Source: Lachnospiraceae bacterium
GTDB taxonomy: Bacteria; Bacillota; Clostridia; Lachnospirales; Lachnospiraceae
DNA length: 19,935 nt
Direction of reading: 5' to 3'
Assembly: GCA_003453515.1 (NCBI GenBank)
Contig: DMLD01000004.1
Coordinates: 1-19,935, forward strand
The translations under genes were made by a program, and so were the position numbers. Below are positions 14,025 to 19,935 of this stretch, in pieces; within the stretch, counting starts at the first letter, position 1; the number at the start of each line of letters is the position of its first letter. A model generated the notes under the pieces. It saw only the letters and a program-made list of their open reading frames with translations. It made no database searches and was not told the origin of the DNA.

Positions 14025-15206
14025 TCAGTAATTTTTCAATTCCTTCTCAACCGTCTTCCACTCCTTATCCAGCACCGCATGTCTGATACGCTCGTATCTG
14101 GTGAGATGAATACCTGATATCCTGTACTCGCTCATTTCGGAGAGTATCTCAAGGCATGTGTCGTGATCCTTGTTCGATATTGCTTCCTTCATCCTGTGAT
14201 AGTATTCATTCAGATCCTTTTCAAGTATGAGCGGTCTCTCATGTATCCTGTCAGTGACGGTCTCATCGACCTGCTGGAGCCTTTGCATCGCATCCTCTGT
14301 CTTGGAATCCGACTCGGCGGTGAGCACGGTCGCCACCTCAAGCTGCTCCATTGGCGTCAGCTGCGGCAAACGCATGGTATCACTGTAATCAGAGATCTCA
14401 TGCTCTGCCTCCTTGAGCTTTTGCTGCTGCATCATCCTCTCAAGCTCGGAAAGCTCTATTCCTGTATCCTCAGCCTCCGGCAACGGCTCCTCATGTGTCG
14501 GAGCTTCCTCCTGTTTTGGTACCTCGACCCTGTCATCCGCCTTTGCGGTGATGCCCACTCCCTCGCTCACGGATCCCTCCACGGCATCAGGTATCCCTCT
14601 TCCCATCAGACCAAAGCCTGCCGCCATCACAAGTACGATGGTAAACAGAGGCAGCTCGGTGACCTTGAACAGCTCATTCAGTATAAAAATGACAACGCTT
14701 GCGCACACCGTCATTATCAGTCCCGTTTTGAGCCCCGCATCAAGCCTTTCATAATACATGACGGCAAGGAAAAACAACACAAGAGCGTATATGAGCGGCA
14801 TATACTTCATGACCGGAGCCATCAGCACATCTCCGACAAAGCCCAGTATGATCACGACGACGAGAACCGGCAGATGTACGGCGACCCACATCCCCTTACC
14901 TGTAGTGTCCGATACATGGGCTAATATGATGTCAAAGCCCGATTGCAAAACTCCGAATATACCCACCAAATATATCATGTAATAAAAAACACCGGCGGCA
15001 TCGAGCGAGCTCATATTTATACCGGACGGACTGCCGACAAGCGCTCTGACCAGCCCGTCACCGATCAGGTGCATCAGAGAAAATGCCACAAGCAGCAGAT
15101 ACAGTCTGCTCCCTCTTACCCTGCCTGCGGGAACACCAACATATCCCCACGCAAGGCAAAGAATGAGTACAACACCTATGATCGATACGGTTGCCTGAGT
15201 TATCAT
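14025..15206 (-). CDS. Seven-helix membrane protein with cytoplasmic helical tail, function unknown
   Basis: I do not recognise this 393-residue protein. Seven hydrophobic segments are visible at about 7-24, 33-53, 72-92, 107-126, 134-152, 159-180 and 185-202. They are followed by an acidic, Pro/Glu-rich linker (208-250), a charged helix (250-275) and a helical C-terminal domain (about 325-393). The layout is that of a receptor: a seven-helix sensor with a cytoplasmic output part, but no kinase, GGDEF, EAL, HAMP or methyl-accepting motif is seen. Its ATG overlaps the folBK stop by four bases (ATGA), so translation is coupled, although there is no obvious metabolic link. The upstream ribosome site is a GGAAAGGAAAGAAG purine run. 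The next gene is the EAL phosphodiesterase, so a shared role in c-di-GMP signalling is a reasonable guess. A transporter is the alternative. Confidence 0.85.
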   Translation of the reverse strand: MITQATVSIIGVVLILCLAWGYVGVPAGRVRGSRLYLLLVAFSLMHLIGDGLVRALVGSPSGINMSSLDAAGVFYYMIYLVGIFGVLQSGFDIILAHVSDTTGKGMWVAVHLPVLVVVIILGFVGDVLMAPVMKYMPLIYALVLFFLAVMYYERLDAGLKTGLIMTVCASVVIFILNELFKVTELPLFTIVLVMAAGFGLMGRGIPDAVEGSVSEGVGITAKADDRVEVPKQEEAPTHEEPLPEAEDTGIELSELERMMQQQKLKEAEHEISDYSDTMRLPQLTPMEQLEVATVLTAESDSKTEDAMQRLQQVDETVTDRIHERPLILEKDLNEYYHRMKEAISNKDHDTCLEILSEMSEYRISGIHLTRYERIRHAVLDKEWKTVEKELKNY

Positions 15207-16030
15207 CTTCTTTCCTTTCCTTTCAAGCGGCGAAGCAGCTCATCTGTTGTCAGTCTGTATACCGGATGCAGCTTATACGGTGCTATCCTGCATAACGGTT
15301 CCAAAACAAAGGTCCTGTTTGCCATATCCGGATGCGGTATGGTCAGCTCATCATCATGCATGATGATATCGTCATAATAAAGTATGTCGATATCAATAGT
15401 CCTCGGCCCCCAATGCTCCTTTCGCTCTCTCCCGCCGTCTCTCTCGATCTCATGGAGCTTGTCCAGCAGATCGTGCGGAGAATAAAGCGTTTTGATATGA
15501 GCCGCACAATTTATGAAGTCGGGCTGATCAGTAACTCCGTAGGGCTTGGTCTCAATACTCTCGGAGACCGTGACCTCCTTGATCCCGTTATCGCTCCCAA
15601 GCGCCTCTATGGCTCCTGATATATTCTCCTGCCTGTTGCCGAGATTGGCACCGAGACTCAAATACACATCGTGCCATCCTCTTGTTATGCTCACACTTAC
15701 GGTCTCCAGCGGAAGAAGTATGGGCGCCCACGGCTTTTTGATCTCAAGGCTTACATATTCGACCGGATCAAAGGTCATAAGGATCCTCTCACACAGGTGC
15801 GCGGCAAGCGCTTCTATGAGCTTAAAGGTCGTTTTCTCGACCTCCTCCTTTATCAGATGCGCCACCTTTGCATAGTCGATCGAGTCGGACAGCCTGTCCG
15901 ATACCCCCGCCCTGTACAGCTCCATCCCAAGATTCAGGGAAATGAGAAACTTCTGTCCGAGTATGTTTTCTTCTTTGAGTACACCGTGATTGCCGTATAC
16001 CTCAAGATCTGTTATCCTGATCTCATCCAT
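15203..16030 (-). CDS. folBK: Bifunctional dihydroneopterin aldolase / HPPK (FolB-FolK)
   Basis: One polypeptide (275 residues) carries two consecutive steps of folate synthesis. FolB (about 1-117) splits 7,8-dihydroneopterin to 6-hydroxymethyl-dihydropterin; the family residues Glu (ENILGQKF), Tyr (SIDYAKV) and Lys (EIKKP) are present. FolK (about 120-275) transfers pyrophosphate from ATP to that product; the signatures are YLSLGANLGNR near the domain start, WGPRTIDIDILYY with the Mg-binding Asp pair, and IPHPDMANRTFVL. The ATG at 16030 is chosen, with AAGGG nine bases upstream; a GTG one codon earlier is also possible. folE lies 38 bases upstream. folP, the step after FolK, is not in the window. 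The four-base overlap with the following membrane-protein gene means coupled translation. Confidence 0.96.
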   Translation of the reverse strand: MDEIRITDLEVYGNHGVLKEENILGQKFLISLNLGMELYRAGVSDRLSDSIDYAKVAHLIKEEVEKTTFKLIEALAAHLCERILMTFDPVEYVSLEIKKPWAPILLPLETVSVSITRGWHDVYLSLGANLGNRQENISGAIEALGSDNGIKEVTVSESIETKPYGVTDQPDFINCAAHIKTLYSPHDLLDKLHEIERDGGRERKEHWGPRTIDIDILYYDDIIMHDDELTIPHPDMANRTFVLEPLCRIAPYKLHPVYRLTTDELLRRLKGKERR

Positions 16031-16068
16031 CACATAAATCCCTTCACCGTCAGTATATTATTTTGCTC

Positions 16069-16626
16069 TCAAAGTGTTTTTAACATGGAGAAAAACAGCT
16101 TCCTCATCTCCTGGTCGCCTTCAAAGCAGCCTGTGGTCTTGTATGTCATCGTCTGTGTACCCGGCTTGTTTACACCTCTCATGGACATACACATATGCTC
16201 TGCCTTTATAACAACTATCACTCCCTTGGGAGAAAGATGTGTCTGTATGGCATCAGCTATCTGTGAGGTAAGCTGCTCCTGGATCTGAGCCCGCCTCGCA
16301 AAGATCTCGACCGTTCTCGCGAGCTTGCTCAATCCCACGACCTTACCATCGGGAACATAGCCGATACTCACGGTACCGAAAAATGGCAGCAGATGGTGCT
16401 CGCATACCGAATAAAACCTAATATCCTTCTCTATAACTATATCTCCGGTATCTGATGTAAAGGTCCTGCCAAGAGGAATGGAGGGATCCTTTTCATATCC
16501 GCCAAAGATCTCCTCACACATAGACGAGATCCTGTAGGGAGTATCTTTAAGACCTTCCCTTTCACCATCCTCACCTATCCCCTCAAGGATAAGCCTTATG
16601 CCCTCTTCTATCTTTTCTTTATCCAT
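16069..16626 (-). CDS. folE: GTP cyclohydrolase I (FolE)
   Basis: The enzyme converts GTP to 7,8-dihydroneopterin triphosphate, the first step towards folate. It is a toroidal homodecamer in the family. The protein has 185 residues from the chosen start, as is normal for bacterial FolE. The zinc ligands are visible: Cys75 and His78 in VCEHHLLPFFG, and Cys146 in HMCMSMRGVNKPG. YKTTGCF and the LSKLARTVEIFARR helix are also typical. Two starts are plausible: ATG at 16626 (MDKEKIEEG, the natural family start) and ATG at 16635 (MIVMDKEK). Ribosome sites are weak for both (GGGAACGGAT). The longer frame starting at 16683 would run back into the preceding CotH gene and is rejected. It lies 32 bases after that gene and 38 before folBK. 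Confidence 0.96.
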   Translation of the reverse strand: MDKEKIEEGIRLILEGIGEDGEREGLKDTPYRISSMCEEIFGGYEKDPSIPLGRTFTSDTGDIVIEKDIRFYSVCEHHLLPFFGTVSIGYVPDGKVVGLSKLARTVEIFARRAQIQEQLTSQIADAIQTHLSPKGVIVVIKAEHMCMSMRGVNKPGTQTMTYKTTGCFEGDQEMRKLFFSMLKTL

Positions 16627-16658
16627 AACAATCATCCGTTCCCAAGCTGCAAAGCCTG

Positions 16659-19277
16659 TTATTTCCTGACCTTCACCTTGCATGTTTGCAAGGAATCATA
16701 CCACTGTACAATTATGGTTGCCTCACCCTTTTTAAGCGCATGTATGACGCCGTGCCCGTCTACCTCACATACCTTTTCGTTGGTTGATAGAAATCGGATA
16801 TTCGAATCCGATTCGGAGTTGTCGCTCCACTTTGGAACAGTGTTTATCACCAATGGCTTGTACTGCCCCTTCTTCATGTTTATCTTTGATTTCTTAAGCT
16901 TAAAATCAACCTTGTAATTAAGCTTAGACGGATCCACAACATGTATCGTGAGTGTGACCTTCTTTTTCTTGTATTTGGCTGTTACCTTCACGACGCCCTT
17001 TTTCCCGGTGAGCGTATAATAATTGTTGTCGGCACACAGTATCGTTGGATCAGAGCTTGTCCACTTGATCTTGTTTGCATCTATATCAGTGGGATATGTT
17101 CCATAATCAATATAACCCGAATACCCCTGATAAGCGGGGACTGCAAACTCCCTCAGCAAAACATTTATCCTCGCTCCTCCCTTTATCCTGTTTATTTTTG
17201 ACCACCTTGCATGGAATGTGACGCTCCCTGTGACGGCGCCATGGCTGAATTTATACCATTTTTTACCTATCTTCTGATACCAGCCCTTGAATCTGTAGCC
17301 CTTTTTGACAGGCGCTTTGGGTATCTGGTCTTCATCCAGATAGCTGTAATTTACGATCACCTTTGCGACGGTTTTTTTGCCGTTTTTGAATGTGGCTGTC
17401 TTTACCTTAGCCTCACTGTCTATCTCTTTAATATGAGCATCAAACCATGTGATCCTTTCGCCGATCCATGACTTGAATCTCTCGACCTCGTCAAGATATG
17501 CAGACGGGAAAATCCCGCCTTCAGCAGTTGCCTCGGATACCGTGACCGCATAATTCGTCTTTTGCGACAGATAAAGCTCACGGGCAAGCTTATCTATCTG
17601 ACCTCCCGCCAGAATGGATTCCGCCAATACCGGCTTAAGCTTTGCCCACTGGGTCTTAAGCTCTTTGACAAAGCTCTTATCCGCAAATAGTCTCGAAAAC
17701 CATATCGAGTTCACCTGTGTGAAGCCCTCTGTTATATTTCCATCGTATTCCGTAGAGCCCCATGCTACATAATCAAAGTCCCAAAGCGGTCCCCAGTACA
17801 GCTTACCGTCTCTTTTTTTGTAAAGATAGGTCGAGCCGTTTCCGTAACCGTCACCGTTCATTGAGAATTCCTGAAAAAGATAGTACATGGCAGTTGACTC
17901 TATATCCATGTAATCCTTGTACGAAACACCCTCCGAATTCTTGAAGCCGCTTCCGTATATGGCATCCTCAAGCCTTTGGATATAGCTGCTTATATACTCA
18001 TATTGAGCTTCGCTTTGTGAACCGTCCTCCGGAAATCCGGGATTCTCGATCAGCATGGTCACATCCCTGCTCGTGTTGATCGTCCGCTTGCCATCCTCAC
18101 TGCCTCCGAGAGACAAAAGATATCCTCCGGTTATCTCGGGCTCATCGGCAGCATCAGGCGTAGACTCCAGATCATCGATAGCGATCCTTGACTTGCCGAC
18201 CCTTACCTGCTCACACAGATAATAGCTTCCGAGATACTCACCGTTCATGACAAAATTTACAAAAACACATTGCGGAGTATACTCCATGCCAACCTTGCTA
18301 CCAAGCCAATAGGTATACTTATTTCTCAGCATTGTAAAATCAAAATAATTGGCAAGCATGACCCAGTGCTTATTCGATCCCATCCCAAAGAGATCCGCAC
18401 CTTTATTCAGCTTTATTTTGTACGGTCTTTTGTCCGGGCCCCATGTGGAGTTCCCTCTGCCTCTTATGTATTCCATCTCATATGTGCCGGATGGATCATC
18501 TCCACCATACTCACTTACATAACCGTCGGGTGTTTTGATACTCATGGTCCCGTAGCACTCGGTTTTGTGCAGACTGTCACCGTTCATCTCACCAATGGTG
18601 CCCTCAGACTCATCTATATCCACGGCGACCGTAGGTATGTCATCGGCAGCAAACAGCAGCTCTCTGAGTAAGACCTTTGTCTTGTCCGCCTTTGTTGTAT
18701 CAGCATCATAATCAAAGGCAAGGCTTATCGTATGCTTTCCCGTTATGCTTTTGTCTCCGATATAGCTGCTCATGCATTTTATATATGTCCAGTTGTCCTT
18801 GCCTCTTTGCTTGGGAATATCCACGCTTGCAAAAGGAGAGGTGGCATCATCAAGAAATACAAGCAGCTTCGCAGACTTCTTGCGCTCTGTCAGAGCGTTC
18901 ACTATGATGTGTCCCACTCTGACATCTCCAAAATCAAACTCATCCTTAAGCCTGATCCTTCCGGACTCGAGATCATCCTGAACAGCTTCGATCGAGAGCT
19001 CATCCCCGCCCTCTACCTTAACAGCTGCATTCTTTATGGAAATATCAAGCTTCGCATCTTCATAGGCATTCGCAAAAAGACGGCTGTCAAACCCTGACGG
19101 CGAGCTGATGCGGGTCGTATCATCCGTCGCAGATACATCCCCTTTAACATTGACGGTCTTGGTATCGGCAGTAGCTGTCCCGGTACCGGCAGCATCCGAT
19201 CTTACAGGCATACCCGTGATGACCATAGCCGCAGCAAGCGCGATGGCAACAATTCTCCTAAAAATTTGCTTTCTCAT
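16659..19277 (-). CDS. Secreted CotH-family protein kinase with InlB-type repeat and Ig-like domains
   Basis: The protein is 872 residues. A signal peptide covers about 1-29 (basic MRKQIFRR, hydrophobic core, cut after SDAA). A jelly-roll, carbohydrate-binding-like domain is likely at 65-210 (FDFGDVRVGHIIVN, LLRELLFA). The CotH kinase domain covers about 220-600: RGRGNSTWGPDKRPYKIKL at 272-290, DFTMLRNK at 313-320, TGGYLLSL, and YWGPLWDFDYVAWG at 494-507 with the conserved aspartates. An InlB B-repeat-like segment follows at 625-692 (FKNGKKTVAK, KKGYRFKGWYQ, VTFHARW), then two bacterial Ig-like (Big_2) domains at about 700-780 and 790-872. CotH kinases phosphorylate spore-coat proteins in Bacillus; this one looks like a surface or secreted relative with unknown targets. 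No LPXTG motif is seen. The start has GGGGAGGA. It sits between DAHP synthase and folE. Confidence 0.92.
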   Translation of the reverse strand: MRKQIFRRIVAIALAAAMVITGMPVRSDAAGTGTATADTKTVNVKGDVSATDDTTRISSPSGFDSRLFANAYEDAKLDISIKNAAVKVEGGDELSIEAVQDDLESGRIRLKDEFDFGDVRVGHIIVNALTERKKSAKLLVFLDDATSPFASVDIPKQRGKDNWTYIKCMSSYIGDKSITGKHTISLAFDYDADTTKADKTKVLLRELLFAADDIPTVAVDIDESEGTIGEMNGDSLHKTECYGTMSIKTPDGYVSEYGGDDPSGTYEMEYIRGRGNSTWGPDKRPYKIKLNKGADLFGMGSNKHWVMLANYFDFTMLRNKYTYWLGSKVGMEYTPQCVFVNFVMNGEYLGSYYLCEQVRVGKSRIAIDDLESTPDAADEPEITGGYLLSLGGSEDGKRTINTSRDVTMLIENPGFPEDGSQSEAQYEYISSYIQRLEDAIYGSGFKNSEGVSYKDYMDIESTAMYYLFQEFSMNGDGYGNGSTYLYKKRDGKLYWGPLWDFDYVAWGSTEYDGNITEGFTQVNSIWFSRLFADKSFVKELKTQWAKLKPVLAESILAGGQIDKLARELYLSQKTNYAVTVSEATAEGGIFPSAYLDEVERFKSWIGERITWFDAHIKEIDSEAKVKTATFKNGKKTVAKVIVNYSYLDEDQIPKAPVKKGYRFKGWYQKIGKKWYKFSHGAVTGSVTFHARWSKINRIKGGARINVLLREFAVPAYQGYSGYIDYGTYPTDIDANKIKWTSSDPTILCADNNYYTLTGKKGVVKVTAKYKKKKVTLTIHVVDPSKLNYKVDFKLKKSKINMKKGQYKPLVINTVPKWSDNSESDSNIRFLSTNEKVCEVDGHGVIHALKKGEATIIVQWYDSLQTCKVKVRK

Positions 19278-19293
19278 GATATTCCTCCCCTAC

Positions 19294-19308
19294 GTCTGTA
19301 AAACAGAC
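19294..19308 (-). other. Small hairpin between DAHP synthase and CotH genes
   Basis: GTCTGT-TTT-ACAGAC forms a perfect six-pair stem with a three-base loop, beginning on the base after the DAHP synthase TAA. No T-run follows (GTAGGGGAGG, the next gene's ribosome site), so it is not a normal terminator. It could protect or mark the 3' end of a processed transcript. Confidence 0.5.
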
Positions 19309-19935
19309 TTATAGTATAGTTGCGAGCTCCTCTATCAGAGCCACTGTTTTGTCCCAGCCAAGACAAGGATCGGTGATCGACTTACCGTAAACTCCTTCGC
19401 CGATCTTTTGAGCACCATCCTCGATATAGCTCTCTATCATCAGTCCCTTTATGATCTTTTTGATCTCAGGCGAATGATTTCTTGAATAGATAACATCCTT
19501 AGCGATCCTGATCTGCTGCATATAATCCTTGTCGGAATTTGAATGATTGGTGTCAACTATAACCGCAGGATTATCTATCTTCCTCTCCATGTAGCTGTCA
19601 TAGAGATGTATGAGATCCTCAAAATGATAGTTCGGGATATTGCGTCCGAACTTATCAACATACCCTCTGAGTATCGAATGCACAAGCGGATTTCCGGTGG
19701 TCTGTACCTCCCAGCCTCTGTACACGAATCGCTGGGGATTTCTCGCGGCAACTATTGAATTCATCATCACGGATATATCTCCGCCGGTCGGATTCTTCAT
19801 GCCGACAGGTATCCCAAGACCACTGGCGACCAATCTGTGTCCCTGATCCTCGACAGATCTTGCTCCTATCGCCACATACGCCAAAAGGTCAGACAGATAT
19901 CGGTGATTCTCGGGATACAGCATCTCCTCAGCACA
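19309..19935 (-). CDS. Class I DAHP synthase (N-terminal part outside window)
   Basis: This is 3-deoxy-7-phosphoheptulonate synthase of the AroF/AroG/AroH family. It joins phosphoenolpyruvate and erythrose 4-phosphate to open the shikimate pathway. The last 208 residues are present; the frame is open to the window edge, so the beginning is missing. Visible family segments are AIGARSVEDQGHRLVASGLG, PVGMKNPTGGDI, and TGNPLVHSILRG. Three metal ligands of the family fall within this part: His in VDTNHSNSDKDY, Glu in GLMIESYIEDG, and Asp in SITDPC. The fourth (the Cys near residue 61 of E. coli AroG) lies outside. The N-terminal region that sets feedback type is not visible, so the amino acid that inhibits it cannot be judged. 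The stop is followed by a hairpin and then the CotH gene after 31 bases. Confidence 0.95.
   Translation of the reverse strand, partial: CAEEMLYPENHRYLSDLLAYVAIGARSVEDQGHRLVASGLGIPVGMKNPTGGDISVMMNSIVAARNPQRFVYRGWEVQTTGNPLVHSILRGYVDKFGRNIPNYHFEDLIHLYDSYMERKIDNPAVIVDTNHSNSDKDYMQQIRIAKDVIYSRNHSPEIKKIIKGLMIESYIEDGAQKIGEGVYGKSITDPCLGWDKTVALIEELATIL

Noticed and set aside
14163..14924. Plus-strand open frame (253 codons) opposite the seven-helix protein
   Set aside because: The translation is rich in His, Arg and Leu with no recognisable domain. The minus-strand frame has clear membrane segments and a coupled start, so it is the real gene.
16031..16068. Tetrahydrofolate riboswitch before the folate genes
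   Set aside because: Gaps before folE and folBK are only 32 and 38 bases, far too short for a THF aptamer.
16627..16683. Longer FolE start overlapping the CotH gene end
   Set aside because: The extra residues do not resemble FolE and would overlap the preceding stop; internal ATGs at 16635 or 16626 fit the family better.

Overview
The window reads as a stretch of chromosome from a motile, low-to-mid G+C member of the Clostridia, most likely a Lachnospiraceae-type bacterium (Roseburia/Butyrivibrio-like). The reasons are strong GGAGG-type ribosome binding sites, the Firmicutes-only regulator CodY directly upstream of flgB-flgC-fliE-fliF, the yifB-dprA-topA order, a fused chorismate mutase/prephenate dehydratase, and a GAF-like/GGDEF/EAL protein. 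The taxonomic call is inference; no 16S or phylogenetic marker was compared. All fourteen genes lie on the minus strand, so transcription runs from high to low coordinates. Coding density is very high: the longest gap is 218 bases (5860-6077). I see no tRNA, rRNA, CRISPR, insertion sequence or prophage.

In transcription order the layout is as follows. (1) 19935-16069: the C-terminal part of a class I DAHP synthase, a secreted CotH-kinase protein with C-terminal cell-surface repeat domains, and folE. (2) 16030-12145: a bifunctional folB-folK gene, translationally coupled to an unrecognised seven-helix membrane protein, followed by a c-di-GMP phosphodiesterase with a degenerate GGDEF domain. 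(3) 12103-9404: pheA and miaB. (4) 9407-8830: nrdR with its own promoter and a terminator. (5) 8830-6078: yifB and dprA behind a structured leader. (6) 5921-3802: topA with its own promoter. (7) 3788-1: codY with a strong extended -10 promoter, a terminator-like stem-loop, then flgB, flgC, fliE and fliF (fliF runs off the window a few residues before its expected end).

The functions fall into four groups. Entry to and use of chorismate and pterin precursors is covered by DAHP synthase, PheA, FolE and FolBK. Nucleic-acid upkeep and DNA uptake or recombination is covered by TopA, DprA, YifB, NrdR and MiaB. Nutrient-state control (CodY) sits directly before the flagellar basal-body genes. The last group is a signalling pair of unknown input (seven-helix protein plus EAL phosphodiesterase). 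Nothing here is a proven new system. The best leads are the seven-helix/EAL pair embedded in the folate operon, the SD-sequestering hairpin in the yifB leader, the stem-loop that overlaps the codY stop codon, and the overlapping palindromes in the nrdR promoter.
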